NCBI RefSeq assembly: GCF_017591425.1
Contig: NW_024466413.1
Coordinates: forward strand, 2,754,001 to 2,818,000
Direction of reading: 5' to 3'
Source of the DNA: Ochotona curzoniae
Taxonomy: Eukaryota > Chordata > Mammalia > Lagomorpha > Ochotonidae
Length of the DNA stretch: 64,000 nt
Below, one piece after another: positions 1 to 10,625 of the stretch. A program made the position numbers and the translations under genes. A model generated the notes under the pieces. It saw only the letters and a program-made list of their open reading frames with translations, made no database searches and was not told the DNA's origin. Position 1 is the stretch's first letter, and every line of letters begins with the position of its first letter.

Positions 1-1143
1 TATTAACTATGCTACACAGTATTTTGTAAGCTGGGATTTTATCATCTCAATGGAAAGGAGCTAATCAATGTAAATGGAATCATGTCCTCTGGTCAATGTG
101 ACCTGTAGAGAAATCTGGCTTCATCTGTTTATAGTGTTACTGAAGACACATTTGCAATTGGGTGATTTATAAAGAATAGTACTTTATTTGTCAAAGTTCC
201 AGAGCTTGGAGGCCAGTATCATGGTGTCGGCAGACCCCTGTCTGGGGAGATGCTAGCTCCAATTCCCATAGGGCAACTGTTTAATGCATCCCACTAAGGA
301 ATACTGTGTGCTTTTGTGACAGAAAAAAATTCCTTTCTCCCTAAGATGAGGGCTTACTTCTCCCTTATCATACCAAAGAAGCTTTGCCTCGTGGTCTCAC
401 TCGATGTGACTCAAGCTAACCACACAAGGAAGCTTTGGTGCCACTTACTGTTATCTGAGTTAATACATTAAATCCAAATCTCTGTTAAGTGCCTCTGTCT
501 CAAGAAATTTGGACTGCACTAACATTATTTTCATATTCTGTTTGATGTAACAATTAAATACACAGCCACAAGTATTTCGTATATGTCTTCTGGGGGAAAT
601 ACATGTGCACATAAATACATACATATATGACATGTACACTTACACATGCTATGTACATACAGAATGATGCCATACACACAACATGCTATTAGATATGAAG
701 AGTCCTAAAAACGATTTTACATGGAATAAAAAGATAAGTTTACTTGGAGGCATATTTATTTTTAAATGTATGCAAGTTTGCCTGTTTTTTTTTCAAAAAA
801 TGTTTCCCAGACTTTAAAAGATCCTTTAGATATAATGAGGTGCTCAGGAATAAGCCATGGTAGTTAAGGATACAGGTGCCTGGAAACATCGCTAAAGACG
901 TTTGGTAAAACTGCACAGTCTGCTTTTTCAGTTATTCTCAGCTCAGAAATGCACATCTTGTCAGGCACTGTCCCTCTTTCTGCGGCTTAGACACTTGCTG
1001 TTCTCACATCTCTTGGAGTTGATTCTTTACTAAAAGGTGAACCTTCACGTTATTTTACGCATCTATGAATCACTCAATTATTCTTCACTAAGTTCTCACA
1101 TTACATCATACACTGACAGCATTACAAACAACAAAAAGTAATG
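1..1143. other. Unassigned AT-rich sequence
   Basis: No coding region or repeat family was recognised. Around 595-665 there is a short low-complexity patch built of TACA, CATA and TGTAC steps. The stretch ends at the target duplication of the solo LTR. Confidence 0.5.
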
Positions 1144-1149
1144 CAGACA

Positions 1150-1548
1150 TGTAGGGTCTCCCCCACAGATTCCTCTAGTACCCATTGCTGGAGGGGATGA
1201 GCCTGCTGCCCACCACCCAGCCTCCCGGCCCGCAGAGACAAACAGACGGACACGGGTTCTGTCTAAGCAGTTCTGATTTATTGGGTAAGGGATAGCTTCA
1301 GGACAGGAATTTCAGAAATTCCAGGAGGGGAAAAATTAGGAGCCAATTACTAGGAGCGTGACTGTGGAAGCCACCTCCCATAGGCCTGGGTAGGTGAGCG
1401 AGATGGCCCTGGTCAATCAGTATTTGCTTGGAGCTACGTGACCCCTGCCCTGGTTCACACCCTGGGCTCTGTCCTTGGCCGCCATCTTGCTGGCCAGTGT
1501 TAGTCGCCCTCTTATTGACTTAATGACCTCTTTGCCCTGAGCCCCACA
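1150..1548 (-). mobile_element. Solo LTR, class II (ERVK/IAP-like)
   Basis: Read on the minus strand, a 399-bp block begins TGTGGGGCTC and ends GACCCTACA, giving TG...CA ends. It is bracketed by the 6-bp direct repeat CAGACA at 1144-1149 and 1549-1554. A polyadenylation signal AATAAA (complement of 1277-1282) lies in the second half, followed by a C/G-richer stretch. An 'aagatggcggcc' motif and a CAAT-type motif lie in the first half. A 6-bp target duplication and this layout are typical of ERVK/IAP-type LTRs. No internal retroviral sequence adjoins it, so it is most likely a solo LTR left by LTR-LTR recombination. The class assignment comes from general layout, not a database match. Confidence 0.75.
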
Positions 1549-1554
1549 CAGACA

Positions 1555-1994
1555 TGACTATTTTCTTTAATATCATATATTTTTACGGGGGCCATCACCC
1601 ATGTGTTTAGGAAAGCATTATAAACATGATCCCGACTTGAGGCAGTAGTAAGTCAAAGACAACTGAGAGGCAGAGGATAGTAAATAGAAATTGCAGTGAT
1701 TCATTGATTCATATGCCCATCGGCCTGCTCCGAGCACTTAATGCAAGCAACATGTCCTGGGGCAGAGGTTCAGAAATAAAAATGTGAGTCATCTGCTGAA
1801 GTTTCTTATATAATTTAGGCAGCGAAACCCACCTTAAGATTCAAAACAGAAAAATGAATTCACTCTCATTAGACCTGTAGCAGTTGCAAGAGCTTCCTGC
1901 AGGGACATCCAGGAGGACAGAATCAAAGGGAATGTCTGCAAGGCACGTGGACTTGCATGTGACGACATATAAAGGCAGAACTACAGGAACAGTC
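1555..1994. other. Unassigned sequence
   Basis: Unique-looking sequence between the LTR duplication and the first CSINE. I see no gene or repeat. Confidence 0.4.
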
Positions 1995-2369
1995 AGGGCT
2001 GACAGTAGCTCAACAAGCTAATCCTCCACCTCCAAGCACCAGCATCTGATATGGATGCCTGCACTGTGACCCAGCTTCTCTACTTCCCATCCAGCTCCAC
2101 GACTGTGGCCTGTGCAAGCACGTGATTATGGCCCAAGTTCTGAGGACCCTTCATCTGTGTGGGAGGCCCGAGAGAAAGGCCTGGCTCCTGGCTCCTGGCT
2201 CCTGGCTCCTGGCTCCTGGCTCCTGGCTCCTGGTCTTGGATTGGCTCAGCTCTAGCCATTGTGGCCATCTGAGGAGTAAACTAACAGACGAAAGATCTTT
2301 GTTTCTCCTTCTCTGTGACTTGGCCTTTCAGGTAAAAATAAATAAAATCTTGAAAAAAAAAACTGTAGG
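1995..2369 (+). mobile_element. CSINE (lagomorph C repeat), diverged, with expanded 7-mer
   Basis: The order matches the C-repeat body: a degraded tRNA-like head, a 'ccatccagctcc' block, a 'ggcccaagttctgaggaccc' block, 'ggattggctcag', a 'ggccatctgaggagtaaac' block, a pyrimidine tract and an A-rich tail 'aataaaatcttgaaaaaaaa'. In the middle the usual one or two copies of ctcctgg have expanded to about 7.5 copies of a 7-bp unit (2181-2233). Open frames cross this element on both strands, but they are repeat translations. Confidence 0.85.
2181..2233 (+). repeat. (CTGGCTC)n short tandem array
   Basis: About 7.5 perfect copies of a 7-bp unit, arising inside the CSINE from its native ctggctcctggct motif. 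Confidence 0.95.
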
Positions 2370-2545
2370 AAAATTTAAGTTCCTTGAACCACATTAAAAG
2401 TCTGAAGCAGTGACAGGTTTTTGGGGTTTGATTGTGTGTATGCAAAATAGGAAACTCATAAATAACTTTAGGGAAAGAGAGATCATTTTGATGCTTAAAA
2501 AAAACAAAAACCTTTTTAACTGGTAGAGGTAAAAGTGGATGCATA

Positions 2546-2837
2546 GGGCCCGGAGCAGTAGCCTAGTGGCTAAAGTCCTCATCTTGCATGCGCTGAGATC
2601 CCATATGGGTACCAGTTCTAACCCCGGCAGCCCCATTTCCCATCTGGCTCCCTGCTAGTGGCCTGGGAAAACGGTCAAGGATGGTCCAAATCCTTGGGAC
2701 CCTAGCTCTTCATGGGAGACCCAGAAGAAGCTCCTGGCTCCTGGCTTCGCATTGGAGCAGCTTCGGCCATTGTGTCACTTGCTCTCTGTTTCTCCTCCAC
2801 TCTGTATATCTGTCTTTCCAGTAAAAATAAACTTTTT
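2546..2837 (+). mobile_element. CSINE, full length with target duplication
   Basis: It starts gggcccggagcagtagcctagtgg. The A-box (tagcctagtggc) and B-box (ccagttctaacccc) of the tRNA-like head are visible. The element ends at 'ccagtaaaaataaactttt'. The flanks share a target-site duplication, aaagtggatgcata (ending 2545) against aaagtggatgtata (2838-2851), with one mismatch. This marks both ends and shows L1-type insertion. Confidence 0.95.
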
Positions 2838-3084
2838 AAAGTGGATGTATAAAGTACAAGCATTCAAAAAATCAGGGCAGAAAAACTGTTGCAATAGGAG
2901 CATAGTGATACTGGCACATTATGGGTATTACGGAGCATGAGAGAAGCAAACAGAACACAGGGGTTTTCAGAGATTGGCTCAGTAGAACTTGGCACCTGAC
3001 TGTGCATATGGAAAGTGAGAAAGGCAGTCAGGTCAAGGATGAACACCAGTTGACGACAGATTATGTGCTTAGAAAATATTAAGC

Positions 3085-3417
3085 TGGGCACGGAACAGTA
3101 GCCTAAAGGCTAGGGTCCTCATCTTGAATGTCCCAGGATCCCATCTGGGCACCAGTTCTAATCCCGGTGGCCCTGCTTCCCATCCAGCTCCCTGCTTGTG
3201 GCCTGGGAAAACAGTTGAGGATGGCCCAAAGCCCTGGGACCCTACACCCGTGTGGGGAACTCAGAAGCAGCTCCTGGCTTAGGATCCGTGCAGTATCGGC
3301 CATTGCGGTCACTTGGGGAGTAAACCATCGGATGGAAGATCTTCCTCTCTGTCTCTCCTCATCTCTGTAGATCTGACTCTCCAATAAAAATGAAATAAAT
3401 CTTAAAAAAAAAAAAAA
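3085..3417 (+). mobile_element. CSINE, full length, 14-A tail
   Basis: The head 'gggcacggaacagtagcc', the B-box 'ccagttctaatccc', the 'cttcccatccagctccctgcttgtggcctggg' body, the 'ctctccaataaaaatgaaataaatctt' tail and a run of about 14 A are all present. Possible short flanking repeats (agaaaat) lie on both sides. The frames here, including one of 161 aa on the minus strand, are repeat translations. Confidence 0.95.
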
Positions 3418-4430
3418 GACAGAAAGAAAATGCGAAGTTCTGGAAGTTGTTAGAGAAGGCTGTGTGTTGGCGATGAGTTGGGACCCTGAAGAACAAGTGT
3501 CTGTGAATTCTGGAAGCTGAGCTTGGTGTCCTTCGCAACACTCTAAGTTCGCAGAGGATAGATTATATTGAAAGATATAGGGTACCAAACTGCCTGTGGA
3601 TAACAGTGTTGCTTCTCAAGCTTGATATTCTTGGCAATCCCAAGCTTGCCTCCGAAAACATGAATAAGAGAAGGCGTGATATAATGTCTATACTTATGCA
3701 TAGGTGGTAGGCTTAGGGAAGCAGTGAGAGACAACTGCCTAGAGACGGGGAGTCAGAAGTAATGCGTGGCTGCTCAGATTCTAATATTCGCAATTATTTC
3801 ACTTTTTCTGGACTAAAAACAGATTCATAATCTGTTCTATGTTATTTCTTTGGGCCCTACTATTATCATATTGTGCAATATAAGAGTGCTCAAATGAATT
3901 TCAAAAAGCTTTAGGCATGTTGAAGAAAAGTGAAAGCTATTAATTTTATATTGCACTTCTAGGATACACATTTCAGTCCCATCTTCTTCATAAGAGATAA
4001 GGTTGCTACGGGGCCAAAATTTTCTTATTTACTGCCCATCAGAAGTATCCAGGTTAATCAGCAACGCTCATGAGCTAAAGGGACATCACTTACACAGAAC
4101 AAGTCATGGTTCAGAGCCGATTAATCAACTATAATTAGGTTGCTCACTAATTGATCCCAGAAGCTATCACCATTTGACCTCTGCTTAAAGGACTCAATAT
4201 ATTCAAACTCCTCTAGAGACTAATGAATTAGATACACCATTGGTTGAAACCACACAATTCAATGAACCCATTTAACGAATTCAAAGGTTAGTCAAGCCAT
4301 TCAAGTACATACTGAGTTCCGGGAAGAAACAGGATTGCAACTAATCTTTAATTTCATGAATGTTCTCTAGATTTCACAATATGGTCTGCAACCTTCAAAA
4401 TAAAGTTGATTTGAACATACTGGAAAATTC
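3418..4430. other. Unassigned AT-rich sequence
   Basis: No gene, RNA or repeat family recognised. The composition is ordinary intergenic, with ends set by the CSINE tail and the pyrimidine tract. Confidence 0.4.
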
Positions 4431-4433
4431 TTT

Positions 4434-5010
4434 TCTTCCATCCTTCCTTCCTCAATCTTCCCTTTTCGCTCCCACTCCCTCCCCTTCCCTCCTCTCCCCT
4501 CCTCTCCCCTCCCCTCCCCTCTCCTCTCCTCTCTCCTTTCCTACCCTCCTCTCCCCTCCCTTCCTCTCCCCTCATCCCCTCCTCTCCTGCTCTTTCCCCT
4601 CCTCTCCTCTCCTCCTCTCTCCACTCTTCTCACTTCCTCTCTCCTCCCCTCCTCTCCTCCTTTCTTCCCCTCCTCTCCTCTCCTCTCCTTCCCTCTTTTA
4701 TTCCCCTCCCCTCCCCTCCTCTCCCCTCCCCTCCTCTTCTCTCTCCTCCTCTCCTCTCCCTTCCTCTCTCCTCCCCTCCTCTCCTCCTTTCTTCCCCTCC
4801 TCTCCTCTCCTCTCCTTCCCTCTTTTATTCCCCTCCCCTCCTCTCCTCTCCCCTCCCCTCCTCTTCTCTCTCCTCCCCTCCTCTTTGCCTCTCCCTTCTC
4901 CCCAATTCCCCTTCCACCGGCCAAGCTGCTTCTCTTGGGTCCTTTTTTTATTTCTTGCTTCCCTCCCTCTCTTCCTTCTTCCTTTCCTTATTCTTTATCT
5001 GCATATTTTC
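4434..5010 (+). repeat. Long polypyrimidine tract, (TCCCC/TCTCC)n
   Basis: About 575 bp with almost no purines on the plus strand, made of interleaved cctctcc, cccctcc and cttcctc units. It includes a 127-bp higher-order duplication: a distinctive 'ccttcccctctttta'-like marker recurs at about 4695 and 4822 with the same flanks. The long frames here (223 aa Ser/Pro/Leu-rich on plus, 127 aa Arg/Glu/Gly-rich on minus) are only translations of this tract. Confidence 0.95.
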
Positions 5011-5534
5011 ATTTTCTTGTTTAATTTGTAAAAGTCTTCTAGCCCACCATTTTGGTAAAAGGAATGGTCTAATTTTAAACAATAATGTATGAAAAGATTA
5101 CAATGTATAATCACCAAACTATGAGATCTAAAAAAGTAAAATACAAATAATAAAGGTGATTACTAAAGAGACTTGATGACAAAAGCTGAGCTAGGCCTAG
5201 CCTAGCCACTCTCTGCCAGACAGCTAAAACAGCACAAATCTTCGGTGACGTCTTCGAGTCCCTTCTGTAAGTTACAACAAACTAGAAGTAAGGACAGATA
5301 AAACCATAGTCAGTGTGTACTAGAGTGACAGGGAACAACTGCACAGCAGCGGGAATCAAGCACTTTCTACCCCTGTGCTGGTTTTCTAGCAGAGCCATAG
5401 CAGATCCCCCACACTGCACAGCTTCCACATTGCAATTCTCTTTCCTCACACTGAAGGGTGAGAGTCTGAAATCAAGGTGTCGGGGGACTGACTTCCGCAT
5501 AGGCCTCTCTTGTTGGACTTACACAGATGTTTAC
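5011..5534. other. Unassigned sequence
   Basis: AT-rich then mixed sequence between the pyrimidine tract and the next CSINE. I see no recognisable element. Confidence 0.4.
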
Positions 5535-5862
5535 TTTTTAAAAAAACAGATTTATTTACTTGTATTGCAAAGTCAGATATACAGAGAGGAGGAGAGATGG
5601 AGATCTTCTGTTCAATGATTCACTCCCCAAGTGATTGCAAAGCCGGTGCTGCACCAATCTGAAGCCAGGAACCTACAACTTCTTCTGGGTCTCCCATGCA
5701 GGAGCAGGATCCCAAGGCTTTGGGCCATCCCTGACTGCTTTCCCAGGCCACAGGCAGGGAGCTGGATGGGAAGTGGAGCTGCTGGGACTAGACCCAGTGT
5801 CCATATGGGATGCCGGCACATTCAAGGTGAGAACTTTAGCTGCTAGGCCACGGCGTGGGACC
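5535..5862 (-). mobile_element. CSINE, full length, reverse
   Basis: The plus strand starts with T/A-rich tail complement (aaacagatttatttacttgtattgcaaagtcagatatac), then gaggaggagagat, cactccccaagtgattgc, the 'ggccacaggcagggagctggatgggaag' block and the complement of the tRNA-like head ('gctgctaggcca'). Of young type, few differences from the other copies. Confidence 0.93.
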
Positions 5863-5914
5863 CATATATTTACCTTCTTTACATGGTCTTCTCTCTGTGT
5901 AAGTCTGTGTCCTA

Positions 5915-6240
5915 ATTTTTTTTGTGATGTATTTCTATTGGAAAGGGAGATGTTCAGAGATAATGAGACAGACAGAGAGAGAGAGACTTTTATAACTACT
6001 GGTCGATTCCCCAAAAGGGGCCACAACGGTTCGAGCTGAACCAATCTAAAGCCAGGATCCAGGAACTTCTCAGTCTGCCACGTCAGGTGCCCACAGACTT
6101 GAGCCACCCTCTGCTGCTTTCCCAAGCTACAAGCAGGAACATGTATTGGACATGCAGAAGCAGGAACTCGAAGCGGTATTCATATGGGATGCCAGCTCCG
6201 GCAGGTGGGGATTAGTTTGTTGAACCACTGCACTAGCCCT
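5915..6240 (-). mobile_element. CSINE, older subfamily, reverse
   Basis: Same block order as the neighbouring reverse CSINE but more diverged, with gacagacagagagagagag in the pyrimidine complement, 'ctgctgctttcccaagctacaagcagg', and 'catatgggatgccagc' with 'ttgaaccactgcactagccct' at the head end. It lies about 50 bp from the younger copy in the same orientation. Confidence 0.85.
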
Positions 6241-6884
6241 TAATCTCATTTTCTAAAGGGACACCTGTTAGATGGTGTTAGCTAAATTATGTGTTAAAAT
6301 CACGTGCTTTCAGATACAGTCACATTTCGAAGCCTAAAGGCTTCGATTTTAATATGTGAATTTTGAGATGACATAATAAAGCTTGTGACACTCCATTTCT
6401 GTGTGAGAGAAGGTATAGCATTTCCAATATTTTTCCTATCTAAAGAGATTTTCCAAGGCCTCCTCATCAATACATGTCAGTCACTCTCTCACATAAGCTC
6501 TCTCTATCAATAAACATTATATTATGTGTTCTTAATACAAAAATTTACCACATATGTGTATACTGTTCATTTTTAATATTTCTCACTGCAATTTAAATTC
6601 CTGGAGTATATTATCTTTGTACACACCTAGAATTGTGCAAGTATATAACAGTATGTAATGAACAGTTGGGGAATATTCAATAAAAATTCATAGAAATACA
6701 AATAAACATATTGTGAAATATACCCCCATGGATTGTATTAACCCTCTTTATTCATTTGTTAGTGTGGATACAGAAGTTCACACTTGAGAAAGCTATAAGT
6801 GGTAATCGAATAAAGGATACTTTCATGGAGAATTTGACTCTGTGTTTTGCAAACAGCTCAAGGACAGTGGCAGTATTTATTCAG
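6241..6884. other. Unassigned AT-rich sequence
   Basis: No element recognised. Many short T/A runs and no coding signal. Confidence 0.4.
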
Positions 6885-7205
6885 CTTATAAATTGTCTCT
6901 CCATATACCTAGGTTCCGTACTTTCAGATTCAACTAACCACAAACTGAAAGCATTTGGCAATAAATTTATGTCTGTACTCAATACGAATACTGTACTTTA
7001 CTTTTCTTCTTGTCATCATTGCTTAAATAATGCTATTATTATTTACATAGCAATATTCTGTATTAGGCATTATAAACAATCTGCAGTTGATTCAAGTGTA
7101 TGGAAGGATATGCATCGATTATATGCAAATGTCATGCTTTGTACTATGAGCGAGCTGAACGTCTGTGGTTTGTGGTGCACCCAATAGAAGGGGTGTGGGT
7201 ATTTT
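6885..7205 (+). mobile_element. MER2-type DNA transposon fossil (Tigger/pogo group)
   Basis: The internal order agrees with the MER2 element as I know it: 'gttccgtactttcagattcaactaaccacaaa', 'aatttatgtctgtactca', 'tcttcttgtcatcattg', 'atttacatagcaatattctgtattaggcattataa', 'gttgattcaagtgtatggaaggatatgc', 'gattatatgcaaat' and 'tatgagcgagctgaacgtctgtgg'. It is non-autonomous and carries no transposase. A 143-aa plus frame running across it is fortuitous. Age is that of placental mammals, judged by divergence. Confidence 0.8.
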
Positions 7206-8883
7206 AAATCTAGTATAAGCCATGGGAATTGATGTTTCTGAATCAATAAACGAATGGGAAAAACAATTCACTAAAGAAAACAGGCAAAAGACAGCTCAGT
7301 GACAGGTAAGGCAGTTAGGCAGACAGGGAGATTTCAGGCAGGTGGCATGAGGTAGTTTCTCTCCTCAGCAATCTACTTGCACTATTACTATTCCTAAGGT
7401 CCCTCAAACAACCGTGGGCACCGACTGACGTAGGCCTGCCCCGAAAGGCTGACAAATGACTCACTCCTGGGAAGTCTGTCTTCCTTATTGTTTGCCTTGC
7501 TCAGAGAGTGCTGAGCTGGAACTCAGCTGTCTGAAATGAGCACTGTGGAGCAGCTCCATGGAAATCTCCCTGGAGACACAATGGGTATTGTTAATGATGT
7601 TCTGGAAATAAGGGCTCTCAGACACTGTAATTCACACTAATGTGCAATATCCCAGCAGCTCACTTTGCAGATGGAAATGCAATGTCGTCACTCTGGTTTA
7701 TTATAAAAGCATTAAAATGTGTTCTGTTGGTTAATCACAATGACACTTTCATTTGTTTGAGAGGATTTAAAGTTTTGTTTTGTTTGTTTTTTAGAATTTA
7801 ACAATATAATTTTTAAAGTTTGCCTTCTAAAAAAAGAGTTGGGAATCCATGGAGTTAGATTCCAACAACACATGATTTTTGTTTTAATTTAAAAACTCCT
7901 GTCAGGACCATGAAGGTGCATTTCCTCAGTAGGCACCTGCCATGTGGTTGTATTGAAGAAACATGTAGCACTTGATGGCTCGCAGCTTTTCCTGTAAGTC
8001 TCAAAATTATTCCATGCGTGAAAGGAAAGATTTAATGTTTCTGGTAAATACCGGAGCACACTGAAGCTCGACGATGTACATTGAGCAGTTCAAGTGAACT
8101 GAAAAGTGTTTTCTTTCTTCCCCTTTCACTCTCCTCATTCAAACAACGTATTGTTGCATAGAAGTTTGGATGTTTCCATCTATTTTTAGCTAGGTAACTA
8201 TTATCTACCCATTTTTAAGTATATTATTAACACAATTATATGATCATTATAAAAGAGAATAGAGACAGTTTGAATTGCATGGATCAGTTCTGTGGTCAAT
8301 TTCAACGTGTTATACACGTAACTGAAAATAGATAATGTTCTCTAGCATTTTGGCTAACTGTTTCCCAATACAAACAATTATCACATAATTTTTTTAAACA
8401 TCTCAAGATTCAATGAATTATATTCATATTTCATTTCAGTCTCAGAGTTTCTTGACTTTGATAGGAAAATAAATTTTGTTTTCTGGTTTTAGTCAATTCA
8501 GCGAATCTTAAGTGATTGTTATATAACGGTAAAATAATCAGCTAAGCTGATTTAGATTTAATATCCAGAATATACTCTTTACAATTATATGACAGGCAAT
8601 CTTCTAGTCCTGTAGTTGGAAGAAGTTTTCTGCAAAGGGTTAGATGTTAAACACACTTTCTTTGTTCCAATCACCTAACACAAAGGCAATCACAAACAAT
8701 TCAGAAACCTGCAGGCAAACAAATCAACTGATTAATGAATATTGAGATGCTTCCCTTCTTGCATTTTGTGCATGCCACAAAACAGTACTTTTTTGAATTA
8801 TTTCTTCAGTCCTTTAAAATATAAAGGCCTAATAGCTCATAGGGTTTTTTTGTTATTGTTTTGTGTTTGTTTTTTTTTTAAAG
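7206..8883. other. Unassigned sequence
   Basis: AT-rich, with no repeat family or exon recognised. The part at about 7620-7770 is evenly composed, free of visible repeats, and contains several TAAT and ATTA homeobox-like cores, so it might be a conserved noncoding element. That is a guess. Confidence 0.35.
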
Positions 8884-9198
8884 GAATCGGTGCAGTAGGC
8901 TATTGGCTAAAGTCCTGTCCTTGCATGCACAGGGATCCCATGTGAGTGCTGGTTCATGTCCTTGTGGCCCCACTTCCTGCTTGTGGCCTGAGAAAGCGAT
9001 CATGGACAGCCCAAAATCTTGGGACCTTGCACCTGCGTTGCAGAATCAGAAGAAGCTCCAGGCTCCTGGCTTCGGATCGGCTCAGCCCCAACCATTGCAG
9101 CCACTGGGAATGAATCAACAGACAGAAGATTTTCTCTGTCTCTCCTTCTTTCTGTATATCTGACTTTCCAGTAAAACTTCAATAAATCTTAAAAAAAT
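8884..9198 (+). mobile_element. CSINE, full length
   Basis: The head 'ggaatcggtgcagtaggctattggctaaagtcc', the bodies 'tgcttgtggcctgagaaagc', 'cagcccaaaatcttgggacc' and 'ggctcctggcttcggatcgg', and the tail 'cagtaaaacttcaataaatcttaaaaaaa'. The B-box region is degraded (ctggttcatgtcc). Confidence 0.92.
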
Positions 9199-9250
9199 GA
9201 TGAGTCAGATTTGGCCTACAGGTTGCATTTTTGTGACCCCCTGATGTAAG
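9199..9250 (+). mobile_element. Possible hAT (MER5/Charlie-type) terminal fragment
   Basis: 'agatttggcctacaggttgc' followed by 'tttttgtgaccccctga' resembles the terminal part of MER5/Charlie elements. Only about 50 bp is visible and the other end was not found. Confidence 0.3.
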
Positions 9251-10345
9251 CTTTGGAACAGAGTATAATTCACATCAAGAGGTCCCTACCATTTGGAACT
9301 CTCTTTACGCAGTGGTGAAAGTGACAGGGAAGCTGACCAAACAAAAGACATTGTGCGGCAGCTAGTAAGGGCTGGAAGACGGGCAGACAACCGGGACCAA
9401 CCAGATTCACCCAGAAGAAGGTTTACGCATGACTATGTGGACGTGCTCATATCTGCAGAGTATACAGTGGAGTGAGATTCATGCAGGGTTTAAAAACAGG
9501 GCTGGCTAAAAATGCATCTGCAGAGAAGTCTCGCTGTACTCCAAATGCTGCCATTACCCTGAACATGCCATAGAGCACATTTCACTGTAGTGTTAAATCA
9601 TTTGTAGTGTTAAATCATTTGCCTCTATGAGAAGCTTAAAACATAAAAATTTCAAGAACTCAACAGTAACATTCAGATTTGATTTTAGCAAGATTTCAAT
9701 CTTCACTGTTATTTCGGCAACCCCTTTTCAGGGAAACACACTGATCTCCCCGTTCTGAGGCAAGGCAATGCAAGAGGTATGTTTCAATTTCACCTCTTCA
9801 GTAACTTGCATCATTTTTCACAGTTTTCATTTTCCCCTTATTGTGCTGTAAACTCCGTAGAGATATAGACTTTACATTACTATATTTGGACCCTTGGATT
9901 TAATAAATAGTCTATTATAGTTCCCTAATGAATAAACATATTAATGAGAATTTAATTAGCATAATTTTTCACCCTAGAAAACTCTTTCATTGACTTGATG
10001 GTAAAATTCTAAGTAGTTGCCTCTAATAAAGGAGCTTTCAATTTAAAACTCTTAATTAAAGCAGTCCTCCATATCTATTACCAACACCAAATCCTCCAAG
10101 TTTTACCTAAGGCACACTTAAAATTTCATCAAAATATTTCAAATAGAATTGGAATATCCTCAAGAGCCAAGGTTTTCACAGGAGTAAGTCCAAAGCCAGA
10201 ATCTCCAGCTTAGCACCCAATGTGGTAGCAGAGATCCACTACTTGAGTTACTGTGCGGCCTCCTACTGTGTGCCTTACAAAAACGCTGCCTTGGAAGAAG
10301 GCTGGGACCCCAGGAATTCCAATCTGTGAGCCAGCCATCCTAGCC
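9251..10345. other. Unassigned sequence
   Basis: No gene or repeat recognised. A 17-bp direct duplication (gtgttaaatcatttg) occurs at about 9590-9620. Confidence 0.35.
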
Positions 10346-10625
10346 AGCAGGGTTTTTATTTGTTCTTCAATACAGAGAGACACAGAGAGAACTCCTGGAT
10401 CCACTATTTCATCCCTAATTCTTGCAATCTCCAGGATTGAATGTGGAGCCTAGAATGCAGTCTAGGCCTTCCCACATTAGTTACAGGAACCCAACTACCT
10501 AGGCCATCACAGCTGCATCTCAACACGTACCTGTCTAGGAAGAACATGAAGCGGAGCTATGGCTCATCCTTGGGCAAGCCAGCTGGAAATACAGCTGTGA
10601 GGCAACAACTTAAACGCCCACTGTG
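10346..10625 (-). mobile_element. Old CSINE-like fragment, reverse
   Basis: Weak block similarity: 'atacagagagacacagagagaact' as the pyrimidine complement, then 'ccctaattcttgcaatctcc' and, near the far end, 'aggaagaacatgaagcggagctatgg'. It is diverged enough that the family is uncertain. Confidence 0.4.

Noticed and set aside
3103..3588. Minus frame of 161 aa
   Set aside because: It is mainly antisense CSINE sequence; comparable frames recur at other CSINE copies.
4360..5031. Open frame of 223 aa (plus) and 127 aa (minus)
   Set aside because: Both are translations of the polypyrimidine tract and consist of Ser/Pro/Leu or Glu/Gly/Arg low-complexity sequence, with no domain.
6756..7187. Plus frame of 143 aa
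   Set aside because: It lies across the MER2-type transposon and has no similarity to a transposase.
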